This document shows positions 11,534 through 23,158 of a DNA stretch of 64,000 nt, one piece after another (position 1 is the stretch's first letter; each line of letters begins with the position of its first letter). Made by a program: the position numbers and the translations under genes. Under the pieces are notes generated by a model. The model was given only the letters and a program-made list of their open reading frames with translations, was not told the DNA's origin and made no database searches. Source of the stretch: Nereocystis luetkeana (lineage: Eukaryota > Sar > Phaeophyceae > Laminariales > Laminariaceae); NCBI GenBank assembly GCA_031213475.1, contig JARUPZ010000017.1:7642167-7706166 (forward strand), in the 5' to 3' direction.

Positions 11534-11982
11534 AACTACTGTCGATTTTCCACGGGATACTAAAAACACCATGTAGCCGACTGTCTGGCTTTCATCTGGT
11601 TGGCGGGGAATGACGTAAAACCCCAACACCGCAGTGTCACACGTCATGGGCTGCGTTGCGCCTTCATCGCCGTCTGTTCTGAAGAGTGTGGTGCATGGTG
11701 TCGTAGGGGAACATTCGGATAAAATGCGGTACCACTCTTATGATCCACGTCATGCATATATCGATATAACGTTCTACTGCATGCTTTATTGACCAGGACG
11801 CCATTTATTTAGTTATGATGAACTTTAGCTACCTGTATCCTATCGACGGGTATTTGTTTCAAGATGTATTAATCGACGACATGCATACGAGGCTCTCCCG
11901 TTCAATGTGATCGTGTGACGTGGTGGCTTGTGTCCGAACATCTCGTAGCCCGGTATATGTTAAACATGCCCTTTATCGTTGG

Positions 11983-12065
11983 TCTAGGGCCGCCGTCCCC
12001 TTTTGGGTGGAAAATACTTCAATTTTGATTGGTTTGTCGCCAAAACGGGACTGCAGTGCTATAAG
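11983..12065 (+). mobile_element. MITE family 3 (TTTTGGGG hairpin)
   Basis: About 30 bases at each end are inverted copies with consensus TAGGACTGCAGTCCCGTTTT and GGGGACAAA. Related copies lie at 44,096-44,172 (inverted) and 50,066-50,151. A compact hairpin-forming, non-coding element. Confidence 0.55.
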
Positions 12066-12281
12066 GGTGAAGATGGAAACGAAAGACGGTTTACTGCAGT
12101 CGTTGCGTACATCGATTAGTACTAAGTGGCCAAGTGTCAATCTCGCCTTTTCAATGCCATGCTAAGACCTTTGCGTTGACCAGGACTTGCACCGTCAGAC
12201 TTCCACCGACAGCAGTGACAGTAGTTGATATTTAAGCTGCTAAGCCCTTTTCTTTGTTTCGTGTGAGTGATACACTCAGCT

Positions 12282-12568
12282 CAAAACCGATTGTTTTTTA
12301 TATTTAGTACTCCCACCAAAATGTAAGAGTAAACATTCAGGAACTTGTTTACTTCCTGGTTGTGGTCAACCAAAATTATGTGTATTCTTCTCGCCATATC
12401 AGAACGTATGTGAAGCTTGAATTTCAATTTTGACCGATAAGGTGTCGGAACAAAAGACGAACACCGTAGCGAAACAGCCATTATTCGTCGAAGTTTCATC
12501 GAAACCATCAACAACTCACCATGGTTTTGGAGTTGTGGCCTCTCTTGTAAAGTCGCTATTGTAAACAT
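12282..12568 (-). CDS. Possible minus-strand coding segment
   Basis: An open minus-strand frame of 95 codons is rich in basic and hydrophobic residues (FKLHIRSDMARR, VYSYILVGVLN). No domain is recognised, and no clear splice site supports either end. It may be chance. Confidence 0.2.
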
Positions 12569-12599
12569 TCTTGTGGGTGCCCACTACAATCGATGTTTG

Positions 12600-13140
12600 T
12601 TGTACAATCGTATTCAATGAGTCGTACGTGGGGGGCGTCTGGTGACCTCCCTATCGTACTCGTATCAGGTACCCAGTATCGGCGAGCCACCTTAATCATA
12701 TATTGACACACCATGGAATATAGTGCGCGAGAGTTTCACGGACCGGAGCCGGCCACGAGTTGAACACCAGGGGCATATACCGCGTTGAAGAGAACGTATA
12801 CAGTCGATAATATTGCATGAGGTGCCCGCCCTCTTCAGCCCTCGTTTATTCGATGGTCGCACTGGCTTCGCCGGACGCTATGTCTCCATATTATATACAC
12901 CTACAGCACTATGACATTATATAAGTTTTACGAGATAAATATTTGATGCACACAACACCAAACTTCGACCATTTATTTGAGTTCCGCTAAGGTTACAAGT
13001 ATAAGCTACTACTGTAGCAGTGCTCTACACTCGCTGTAGCTATGCTGGTTCTAACGAGACGGTCTCCTCACGAATAACGATGTTTCACGCTTCTCAAGGG
13101 CCCACAAGTATCGCCTGACTGCTGGAATGTGAGAGCTACT
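12600..13140. other. No gene seen
   Basis: The stretch is AT-rich with short frames only and no repeat shared with the rest of the window. Confidence 0.5.
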
Positions 13141-13180
13141 ACTTTGTGTTGTAGCACTTGTTTTCCGGTCGCCAGTAGTA

Positions 13181-13435
13181 GTGAACAGAGTGAAACTCAT
13201 CCGCATTGTGTACACTGCGTGCGTAAAATGCCATCGCGAAGCTGCGCCCACTAAACCCAAACCATATACTGCGCCAAACATCGACCTATCGGTTTCGACA
13301 GCAGTATTTATGTCACAGCCCGTTGTCTCCGAACCCCCCCCACCCTCAAACCCCCTGGAATACGATGAAGACTTGCAGAAATGTGATGACAATATTCTGA
13401 AAATAGCGTGGACAGTAGCTATCGTTCCCGCGAAG
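13181..13435 (+). CDS. Candidate exon with proline-rich stretch
   Basis: The 85-codon open frame ends in phase 0 at a good splice donor (CGAAG/GTAAGC). It has two cysteines in CVKC, a KPKP run and SEPPPPSNP, followed by an acidic helix. There is no ATG at the left edge, so an upstream exon is likely but not located. The downstream exon is also not found. The function is unknown. Confidence 0.35.
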
Positions 13436-13869
13436 GTAAGCCAGGTCGTGAAGACCACGAATCGAGGCTACGAAGTTAGGCACATTTCGTCGATTCGGAT
13501 GAATGAAAAAACATATATATACATATCGAGGGGCGATAAACAGAGAAGAAAACAAGCTATTAAAGACACAGACTTCGTTCTGGGTTCCAAGTTCTGCTGA
13601 GAACAATACCGGCAAGTGTTTCGCACAAAATATCGCGCCCATGACGTCAAGTCGCAGCAGAAAAGGGCCCCAGACGTGCCACATTCGTTCAAAGTTTGGG
13701 TTCACCTGACTGCGGAAGTTTTTCGTATAATATACTTAATACATCAATTCCAAAAATCGTCTCCAAACGTTGTATTGCGAGGTTTAGCTAACGGGAAACC
13801 AAGGTCCTTCTAATAATTAATGGTGCTCCCCTGTCCGAACAAGGATCTAGTTCCACACAAAAGTCGAAC

Positions 13870-15560
13870 GTGGCGTGTAGGTAGCTTTATTACGGGGGGG
13901 TGGCAACATTGACATTGCCTTGGAAGCTATTGAAAGCATTGCTCTCACGGAATCTCGGGAAGGATGGTGTGAGTTTGTTCTTCATTAAAATATGACAAAA
14001 CAAACGTACAGCCGCCATGTACATGTTATGTTGTTGTTGTTGTTGCTATCTTTGAGCGGTAGGATCCAGTTAAGTTTCGACTGTATCAAATGAGGTAGTA
14101 CAACCGTAGTAACACACGCTACTACTCCTATAGTATCTACTCGTTCGTGAAGTAGAGGATGGCAACTCGGCAGCGAATTCATGAGCGGTACTTACTTGTG
14201 TACCACGTACCAGGTACCTGAATAATTATTATTAATACTCAAAACAATATCAGTATATAATTTATGACAGCATACATGCGTTCGTGTTGCTATGTGGGAG
14301 TGAAACAATTAACCTAAAATCTTTGTTGTCGTCGTGGTTGCTGGTGGCACAGTTAATATGTGCTCTGTGTATTTCGGTTACACCCCAACTAACTGCTCTT
14401 TGGCACGCAGTAAACGCTACTGGAACGCAGCTCACGTGGGAGGTCGGCAACACACACTCCGTACTCCTCTCTGCACTCAGTGACGCTCGAGAAATGGAGA
14501 TAGTTTCAGAAGAAACGGAGTAAGGGCGAACGTTGAGTTTTCGTTGCCTGCGGTTCGATCGATGTTCGTTCCTTGCACAAGTATGGGCTACTATACGGGG
14601 AAACACTGGATCGTGGTATTCCACCATTATATAATATACTGGTGGGCTATTTTGTCATGATTGTATCCATGTTGGCTACCCATTGTTCCAATGCCCACGG
14701 TCATGCAGCGGCAGGAGCAGCCCATATCCCAATGACTGCAACTGTTTTATACGCATCATGCTAAAACATATATTTAACACTAATTCAAATAAGCAACCGG
14801 TAGCTGATGAGATATCAAATCAATACGTTGAGATGCGGAGGTCGGGAAGATTCTCCACGACAGGGAAGTAGACGACAAGTTCCGCCTTAAGCTCAAGCAG
14901 AAGCTCGGGGGTCACGAATTTGAAACCAAGTAACCCCTTTCAACTCCACTGCGTGCGCATCAACGTATAACGAGATGGTGCGAGGGCAGATCACACGCGC
15001 AGCCTTATACATCAGTATTACGGCTGTACTCCTGCTGCATGTGGATATGAAAGCGTGGGGAAGCATGAAAAACCACGCATCAGAGCCGGTTGAAAGAACG
15101 TCAACTTTTCAAAACACCCAACTCCATGATCTAGGAACGAAGACATCTCTAATAATACCATTATTAATACCGCACACTATCTAGAAGGTGGGCGTACAGC
15201 GCATCATATCTGTAAATAAATGGCTTGTATTACAGAGCGGATCACATGCTGCTGGTAAAAAAAGCGATACGAAACAGTGAAAAAGGCACAAAGCTTCTGT
15301 GGGGCACACGCAACACAATGAACTTTCACGCACCGAACAAAATTCAGGGCGTGCGTGTGTGTGCCGTACAGCAGTGCTGCAGTACAGCAAGACTTCTAAA
15401 TACGAATACGCCATAACTTACAATACGCACCAACAGTGCTTCACAACGCCCAAGGACTCCATAGCTCACATTTTCCTTCCCACTGTGGCTGTCCTCTACT
15501 ACCGCAGAAGCGCCCCAAGAATGGAAGATTGCGTGCGTCTTACGTATTCCTAATTTTTCC
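13870..15560. other. Mostly non-coding, weak frames only
   Basis: Short frames occur on both strands. The best (14,284-14,523, plus) starts with a hydrophobic stretch like a signal peptide but has no supporting signals. A TACCAGGTA palindrome lies at 14,208. Confidence 0.4.
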
Positions 15561-15767
15561 CCCTTCTATTCTTCACTTGAAATTTCCCTCTACCCCCTCC
15601 TTCCTCGAATAAAAATATACCGGGTACCTGGTATACTGGTACAAGTTTGCTTTATCCAGTCTGGTAAGAAACGCTCCTCTCGTCGATGTGCGCGTGTGCC
15701 GGCCGGCGCTCTTTCGAGAAGAAAAGAGGTGTTATGCGCCTTTCTTTGGTGATCGGTTTGACGGAGC

Positions 15768-15935
15768 TTGACTGTGGTCCACTGCGAGGGAGGTGAATGT
15801 CTGTTCGTGATAGTGGACAAAAAAGCAGTAAACGACGAGTCCGTCGAAAGCAGTGTCAATAGACTGCCGGATGGCAAGAGAATATACGAAGGTCTCCGAC
15901 GCAAAAATGACACTTTCATGACTGATTACGCTTGA
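15768..15935 (+). CDS. Candidate exon, charged protein
   Basis: The plus-strand open frame has coding-like third positions. It reads CEGGECLFVIVDKKAV at the start and ends in MTDYA then a stop. It lies directly before the better-supported exon at 15,947. The two frames differ, so either an intron joins an earlier point of this frame to that exon or this is a separate gene end. I cannot choose between them. Confidence 0.35.
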   Translation: MTVVHCEGGECLFVIVDKKAVNDESVESSVNRLPDGKRIYEGLRRKNDTFMTDYA

Positions 15936-15946
15936 GCTAGCTGTAG

Positions 15947-16143
15947 GACAATTCTGCTCCATACAAGCTTCCTAAATTAATCTTCCGTCGTAAATTTAGA
16001 GTCCAAGTTCGTTCTCTGGAACCGTACCTTGACACGGCGAGATGCGTCAACATCGCGTTGTTTCTCGCGCCCCCTGCAAAACTAAAGCGCAGGATGAAGG
16101 CGTTTGAACATGAGTTTGGTGCGTGCTCTATGCCCAACTACAA
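15947..16143 (+). CDS. Candidate internal exon of an unknown gene
   Basis: The exon is bounded by a GCTGTAG acceptor and an AA/GTAAGTG donor and stays open for its whole 197 bases, starting in phase 0 and ending in phase 2. The protein is basic: YKLPKLIFRRKF, then VRSLEPYLDTARC, then KRRMKAFEHEFG. Codon use favours G/C at third positions, unlike the flanks. No domain is recognised, and the partner exons are not located. It is one of the more convincing isolated exons in the window. Confidence 0.5.
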
Positions 16144-16540
16144 GTAAGTGAATAAGTTAATACATCCGCTTTGCATCCACATATCATAATATTTTAACGT
16201 TTAGAGTAGTAATTTAACCACAAAGGAGAACGTTGGACGGACGCGAACAATCCATCTCCGCTGGATAATTGTTGTTCCCGTTTGTCCAGGAGGATCAACA
16301 CCACTTATCCAGCAGTTAATTGCTGGTTGCGGAAGGAACTTCATACACGATTATTTTAACGAATGCATCTATCCACATTGTACAAGTTATACAGCGTTGC
16401 GCTTCTATTTTGTTGCCGAGGACCATCGTGGTCTAAACGTCGGCCTAAATCACGGTATCATGTATGTATGCGAATACTGCATGACGCAATAGAAAAACCA
16501 ATGTAAAAAGGTTGATCATTCGACTTTCACAAGTAAGTAA

Positions 16541-16587
16541 GTGTGGTCCCAAAGTAAGTAAGTAGTGATGTACCAATAGGACCACAC
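16541..16587. repeat. Small hairpin
   Basis: GTGTGGTCC at 16,541 and GGACCACAC at 16,579 are perfect inverted repeats. The loop contains GTAAGTAAGTAG. Confidence 0.6.
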
Positions 16588-16599
16588 GGACAGTTGTGC

Positions 16600-17850
16600 T
16601 TCACCTGGAAAGTGTTATTATGCAGCGAAGTACAATAATATTGTTACTCGTAGTTGATTAGTGGAAGGGGTGCGCGTTTGAAAGATGATTAATGTTGACA
16701 AAAAAACAAAATGTACTCTGTACTGTCGATGATAAACAAGGAGTAACGAAGACAACAATACGCTCGCCGTTTTGTTTCCAGCGATGTCCCGAGAAAAGTG
16801 TAAAACCCGCTCTCGGTGTGGTTTCGATAAAAAAACGGCTTTCAGTAAGAATCAAATGTTTTTTTTTTTGGACAAAAACTCCCACACATTAATTAGGATT
16901 CCAGATCATTCTAGTCGGGGTAAAAATAATAATGTACGTTCGACAGTATATATAGTGATATATATACAAGTTTTCCCTTCGGAGTGGCATGTATGAGCGT
17001 AGCGTGTAAGAAGACTCTTCTTGCCGAAAAAATACGTATTTATTTGGTGGGTTGGTTTGAACTATTCCACCCAGTGCAGTTGTATGTGCTGCAATTGGGG
17101 CAATAGTTCAAATGTACACCTGATAAGAAACAAGGATGTATGAGTATAAGGAAAATACTAGTGGAACATGCAGATGAGGGTGACGCAAGAGAGCAGTTCT
17201 AATGACCGAAAAAGCAGGTAGTAGTTATGTATTACAGCTGTTATGAGATATGAAGGCGACATGAGCGTGATATGCAACTTCGACAGTAAGCACTTGCTCA
17301 ACGAATCCCAGCGCCAGTCGACACATGTCCTGCGACACCAAACGGTTCGACAACGAGCGAAACCTTTGGCGGACGCCCAAACCAACTACGACAGAAATTC
17401 CTCAAGAAAAAATGTCTTCAACGTAGCGTAGCAGTGGGCCCGGGGCCGGCGTCAAACGCAAAGAAGTCGAAGCGACGGGAGTAAGTAGTAAGAAAAAATC
17501 CCTCGCAAACGCGAATGTCGCTATTAACAACGGAATCAGTACCCTGGCAAACACCCAAGGTTGATTGAAAAAAACAGGAAAAGTCAGTTAAACCTTGGGA
17601 CTCGCCAAGGCACTACTAGCGTGATGGAGGCGACGCAAAAGCTGACACTCTTCTTAGGTGAAGAAACCCCCAACGAAAAAAAATGAACCAGTCCGCTCCC
17701 CACGCTTGAACTCAAAGTACCCGCTGACAGACTACTTGCAAGTACACGCACAACGCATGTTTGCTGAAAGTATTGAAATATTATAGACGCAGGCGTACGC
17801 TGCAACGAAACGCCCGCGAACACCTCTATAATATTCGGACCCCAGGTGCA
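16600..17850. other. No gene seen
   Basis: The stretch is AT-rich with short frames on both strands, none with splice or composition support. At 17,116 a segment CACCTGATAAGAAACAAGG resembles part of the repeated peptide-coding segment at 28.9 and 30.5 kb. Confidence 0.4.
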
Positions 17851-17990
17851 GACCAAAGGCAGATCAACTGTGTATGGTGCTGTACCGGAAGATCATGATA
17901 GACACGAGAACAGACTCTTAAAGTACGAAGATCTCTTCCGAGTCCGAACCGAGGAGATCGACCGACACAGCCTTCCCGCTTGGCGGTGCT

Positions 17991-20053
17991 TTACTCCAGT
18001 TCCACCCGAGCCCATTCGCCGAACTTCGCGTGGCGTTCGCCCTGAACTTTCTCGTCGTGGGCGACGAAGAGCTTCCTGGAGTGCTTGGAGCCCGAGAAGT
18101 GCAGGGGGAGCTTGCACAGGCCGACCAAGATGCCGTTGTCCTTGATAGTTCTTTTGCAGTAGACACAATCCTTACAGAACTGCAAACATAGATTATATAC
18201 AACAAACCGACAGCACAAAGGAGACATGTAAGACGTGTTGAATACAAACATTTTACTTGGTATGAGTTTTGTTGACGAAGACTTTGAAAAGGGCAAATGC
18301 CAAAATCAGTTATACCTGATATCAGATCCGTTTGAGCCAAAATCAGGTGTAGACTAAAACCAAGCATAAAACGCGCGCCACGAGCGGTGTTCTGTCCATG
18401 AAAGTCGTGTAAAAAAAGAAGCGTTCCATTTATGGCCTCCAAAATCCAAGTCGTTTAGTTTTCTTCAGGGTGTAGATACCTCGGGCTTCACTTGGACCTG
18501 CAGAGAGTCACTCTTAATAGGCTTCGTTTGTTCTGCGACGGCGGGGGCGCCAAGAAGAGTATTTATTTACCGTTGACAGCTTAAATCTTCTTGACCGTCC
18601 TCGCGGAACTGCCAGCTCGGCACGAAATTATCTTGCCGTACCAAACATGAGACAAGCTCGACGCGGGGTGGTGGTGTAGATAAAGATCATGGTGATGTAT
18701 GGACCGCTGTGACCATAGAAAACAACAAAGCAGCGGCAGAAGGACACAACAACTATTCAATAACTGAAGCACGTCGCACATTCCAAAGAAGAAGAAAGCG
18801 AAACCAGCATACGCATGCACATTGTATGCAAATTTATTTATGTAAAAACGTACTTTGACGTACAATGTGTACGTGCGAGTACAACAGAGTTTATACGTTG
18901 CGTAATGCAGAAGAATTTCAACAGAGAGAGGGCAGACGCATACGGAGAGAAACAACAGTGTACATATGTGGCCCCTCTGATTGGTTCAAAGTTGGCCAAA
19001 ATCAGTTGAAAGCTACAGAGAGTATAAAAAAAACTGGTATAAGTTGGCCTTTTCTAGCCAAAATCAGTTACGGTGTCAGCCTGGCCAATAGCAGCGCTCC
19101 TGGGGTGTGTTTTGTACCTGTTTTTATACTGTATCTGATTTTGGATGAAAAGCGGCCAGATAATATACCTGATTTTGGCAAAAACACCTTTAAAAACAGT
19201 TTCGAAAATACGCGTTGGCGTGCGCTGTACAGGGAGAAAGCACTAAATTAAAGGTAAATAGGAATGAGATGCGATGAATGATGTTGGCAAACCCTTACGT
19301 CTTTTTTCGCGGCAGACACGGCGACGGCCGAGCCGGCAGCAGCAAATAGACAAATCAGAAAAATGGGAACGAAGCCTAAAATGAGAACCAGGCCGTATCT
19401 CCAGAACCATGTGGTGTATCAGATAACCAAAATGATCCTCCGAAACCCCTTGGCCAGCCCTGTGAGAGGAGCTCGTCAGAACGGTCATGCTCCATCTCGT
19501 GCCTTCGGGTGGGCGCAAAAAGCGATATACGCTGGCTCTATTGTGATTTCTCTAGATGCTGGCTACCGCGGCGATGCCGAGGACTTCCAGCCTGAGCGAC
19601 AGCTAATTCGAAGGCTGCTGTACAGCCCCACAGCACTGTCAACTTTTTTTCTTGGAGTTGTACACAATTGGTTTGCTTTCTAAAAAAAAACGTCCGTTCC
19701 CATTTTTTGGTTCGTTCCCATTTTTCCGTTTTGTCTGCTGCATAAAACATGGAAACGTGTTAGTGCACTCAACCCCTGTCTGTTATCGTGTCGGAATAAC
19801 AACAGCAGCAGCAGCGGCGGTAGGCAACTGTCTCGGTGTGGAAAGAAACGCAGGCTGTAAACAACAACGGCAGCTGTTCGGAAAAAAAAGTTGGTTATAG
19901 TGTGCAAAACAAAAACGACGGCATCAGCAGCGCATATACAAATGGCAGTACGCGTACTATACCCCTGTCTCGGTGTGAGCTCGTATCAAGAAAAAAAAGA
20001 TGGGCATTTGTTTTTGGTCATACGTACTGCTGCAATACCTGGGATGTATTTGT

Positions 20054-20085
<32 letters not shown>

Positions 20086-20328
20086 GCAGCAGCCGCGGCG
20101 GTATACATAGATAGGTAGCACACAACAATACCACCAACAACAACAGCAACAGAGAAGAACAGAACCCAACTCACCGCCACCACCTGCTGTCTCGAGCGTG
20201 AAGGACACGGTGCGGACGTCGATAGGCCTGGCGCATAATTCACAGTCTTTGGGCCACTTCAAGATTTTCCCGCTGCCGGGGCAGGTGTCGTGGTCGCCGG
20301 TCGCAAAATCGACCTTGCCTCCAAAGCT
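17991..20328 (-). CDS. Multi-exon gene, cysteine-rich protein with membrane segment
   Basis: At least three minus-strand exons are supported. Exon 20,328-20,175 reads VDFATGDHDTC, PGSGKILKWPK, CELCARPI and ends in phase 1 at GTGAGT. Exon 19,459-19,299 starts in the matching phase after CTCACAG, encodes a strong membrane helix (YGLVLILGFVPIFLICLF) and ends in phase 0 at GTAAGG. It contains one in-frame TGA before the helix. The last exon, 18,179-17,991, follows TTTGCAG, reads CKDCVYCKRTIKDNG and ends in TAA after GEWARVELE. Codons are G/C-ending, unlike the surroundings. The H-x2-C-x12-C-x2-C spacing before a membrane helix recalls the end of a RING-CH (MARCH-type ubiquitin ligase) finger, but the first half is not seen. 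Further exons (perhaps 18.6-18.7 kb) are likely. Confidence 0.5.
18995..19179. mobile_element. Inverted-repeat element (GCCAAAATCAG ends)
   Basis: GCCAAAATCAG and CTGATTTTGGC bound a 185-base AT-rich segment. A third copy of the motif lies inside, and two more lie at 18,298-18,350. It probably sits in an intron of the minus-strand gene. A TA-type duplication is not evident. Confidence 0.45.
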
Positions 20329-20399
20329 CTGTCTCCATCATATGGCTGGGAGATGCAGCGGTTGCACTTTACAGTGGGATTGAGCACTGACTTGGACAG

Positions 20400-20735
20400 G
20401 TGGGTTCTGTTCGAGATGGGCTTCCAAGATCCGCCAGAAGAGGGCGAGGCAGAGGTGTATTGAAGGCAGAACCTTTAATATCGGCAGCTGCAGGAAAAAG
20501 TGCAGTCCACTCTGTAGAAGCAGCACCACCAGGAGCAGGCGATGCCATCTACCAGGCAGGAGCAGCACTAGCGGGAGGAGCACCCGGTACCAACAGAAGC
20601 AGCGAAAGAAAAAGCAGCACTACTAGCAGGAGCGGCACCAGAAGGAGCGGCACCATCACGAGCGGCACGAGCAGGAGCAACGCCAGCAGGAGGCCAACTG
20701 GCCAAGCGGTTTACGAAGAGGCAGCACCAGCGTGA
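20400..20735 (+). other. Low-complexity frame, GCAGGAGCGGCACC-like repeats
   Basis: The tract is built from degenerate repeats of AGCAGGAGCGGCACC type. It is open for long runs in more than one plus frame, encoding alanine-rich, serine/arginine-rich or glutamine-rich stretches. The 111-codon frame might be real, but repeats of this type stay open by composition alone. Confidence 0.25.
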
Positions 20736-20844
20736 CGCCCGTCATATATATATATGCTGTCTACATGTATGTGTCCGCGTCGTAGTCCAGTGTTGAAACT
20801 ATTCCGGAACAAAAAAGAAAAATAATCGGTCTACTATCGTATGT

Positions 20845-21060
20845 ATGCCGTCTTATAGCCGGTCTCTTCGGGCCAAAGCAGCTGAGATCAACGGCAGTCC
20901 TGTTGAATCTGTTCCCGAAAAGTCCCTCCACTCGCGAATAGTACAAAGCTCTCGCGAATCAGGGCTGACGATCTTGCGAAATGCCACCGAAACGCCCCCA
21001 CGGCGACCGACCAGAGAAAACGAAATTATTATAGTTTTGTTTATTTATGTAGGTAGGTGC
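20845..21060. other. Coding-like segment, strand unresolved
   Basis: Both strands are open with plausible codon use. The plus frame starts at an ATG (MPSYSRSLRAKAAEING). The minus frame reads VSVAFRKIVSPDSREL and REWRDFSGTDSTG. It could be a 5' exon of the minus-strand gene or a short plus gene. There are no decisive splice sites. Confidence 0.3.
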
Positions 21061-21235
21061 GTACCATCATCACTCAAGTCAGCTATGCAACTGATGGGCA
21101 ACCTCGTGTTTATTTCTTTGCGTCCATTTATATGATTGTTTGCCAAACTTAGACTCACCCACCTATTTTTTTCTTCTATTTCAACTTCTGTCTCTTTCCA
21201 CACGAACCGTTGCGTATTCTGCCCGATGAGACATT

Positions 21236-21461
21236 ATGAACGAGCAGTCCGCGCGGTCGGAGTATCACACACAGCTCGCAAACGTGAGTCTTGACGGAGT
21301 GCTCGATATCACAACTCTTGTATTTTTTTCAATATGCCATGCACGCATTTTTTATGACGCTAATCGTACAAATTTTCCAGATGTACATTGTGTGGCCTTA
21401 TCAGAAGAATCGAATGATACCCGGTACAGTACTACAGCAGCAGTATTTTGTATTTACATAG
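21236..21461 (+). CDS. Small two-exon gene
   Basis: Exon 1 (21,236-21,283) is MNEQSARSEYHTQLAN and ends in phase 0 at GTGAGT. A 97-base intron ends TTTTCCAG. Exon 2 starts at 21,381 with MYIVWPYQKNRMIPG and runs to a stop at 21,459, or leaves by a GTACAG donor at 21,424 into a later exon. The upstream stretch is pyrimidine-rich. About 42 residues, unrecognised. It lies head-on to the minus-strand gene, so the interval near 21.1-21.2 kb may hold a shared promoter. Confidence 0.45.
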
Positions 21462-22724
21462 TATACATTAATATCATCGCGTGTACCTTACAGCTTAATT
21501 AACTTGTTGGAGGCTTCGTCTACCCTCAGCGATATTGTAAACAAGCCGTGCTTACACCTGGCGTCCCTTCTCCCCTCCGCTGCATGCTCTCGTTTGTATC
21601 GCCCAGAGGGTTGAGCATTTCCGCCTGCTTGTCGATACCATCTAAAAGTGTTGAGCATTCTCACCGCTTGCCGATTTCATCTCATAAAGTTGCTTACTCA
21701 CGCTCTCAAGCTTCCGTCAATTATTTATTTATGGGGGAAAAAACCACTACCACAAAATTTTAAAAGTGTACACTCGGGGAGATTCGGACCCACAAAGCCG
21801 TTATTTAGTAGGCCCTGCGACCACCTTGCAAGCCGCGGGGGACGTTGTTGTGTAAATGAGGTGGGTGTAACCTCCCTCGGGAACCTTTCAAGGTGCACGC
21901 GCATCGGTTATGTGTACCATACAAGCCATTGCGCTGAAAGAAGCTCTCGGCGACTATTCGAAGTACGGTACGAAGGTTTCCATTTTTCTGGCCGACGCTT
22001 AATTTTTTTCGCTGACTCAGCTCGTCAGTTCCCAACCTCCCCATTCTGATAGGATCTAGATGCAGTGTCCACCTTTTGTCCATACACACACAGCACATAG
22101 AGGGGGGTGCACGTAGCGGACTTGGAGTACATGCTGAACATCGACTCTTTGTGCCACTCCAGCGAGCAGCCTACGAAATTTTTGCAGCAGGTCTACTCCT
22201 GTTGTTGTCATACCACGAGTAATTTCCCCCTGCACCTTGGCTCGTGGAAGTCGGAACTTCGTCTGGTGGTAAGGATTCAGCTCCTTCATGTAGCCAACGT
22301 CCCGACCATGACTGTTCGCAAAAACAACTTGTATGTCTTATCGAGTTTACTCTTGCTTACAAGGATGTTGGTCAATATTTCGTTGGCTTGTGTGAGACAT
22401 CTGGAGCGTGTATTCCACAGGCACGCAACTGCGAAGTGCGCACAAGAGCGCACACAACAAGCCGCTGCGTGTAGGGACACTGTTTGTGCTGCCGCCACCT
22501 GTGTACCGGACCCCATCGATTTGTCATTCGTGAAGTGAGGTGATTACATCACTGAGTCGTTCTATGCAGTCACCCTTAGAAGAAAGAAGAAAACGCATAT
22601 TTTGCAGATCGAAAGCCAATCCGAATAACCGACCTCGAAGCGCTATTTATTCGAAACATACATAAAAAATAAACACTGAAACAGGCGAAATGTCCCGTCA
22701 ATCCCAAATAGTTTATCCAAACTG

Positions 22725-23158
22725 TACGCACACGATGCCTACGGTTGTAGCACGCGTAACGGCCTTGAGGTTCGGATGAGGTGATGAGTGTGTCGAGGCT
22801 TTGTATCTGTGAAGAGAGACGGCTGAGGAGGCACCGAAATGCCTGTGAAGGTCACTCGTGAACGAAAACATAAACATCGGTTGGAAAAAGCGCTCTTGTG
22901 CCCAATGTGGAGAGAAGACCAACATGAGAGAGCAAGAGGAGAAAAGACGAAGAGAAGAAAGGTGGGCAGGAGACAAGGGAAGTATTTATCGTGGGCGTGG
23001 GCCTGGTATGACCATCTGCACTGTACGTGCTGTTGTACTGGCCGACACTCCGTCCTATGATAACATTCCTTGGTGTGTACTTCGTATGGTGGCAAGCTTA
23101 AGTAGATTATTTGCACTTTTTTTGCCAATCTCCCGACAAAGAGGACTTGGGCATGCAA
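22725..23158 (-). pseudogene. Beta-segment protein, copy B
   Basis: The minus-strand frame is shared with A (5126-4840), C (56.76-56.42 kb) and D (near 35.92 kb). All four contain an IFTDxSVPPLPxLF-like string, and B and C continue ETKPRHTHH-like. Retention of the same string at four loci suggests past coding, although conserved non-coding sequence is possible. No domain is known. Confidence 0.35.

Noticed and set aside
20400-20735. Alanine-rich transit-peptide-like protein
   Set aside because: Degenerate 15-base repeats leave more than one frame open. There are no start context or splice signals to favour one.
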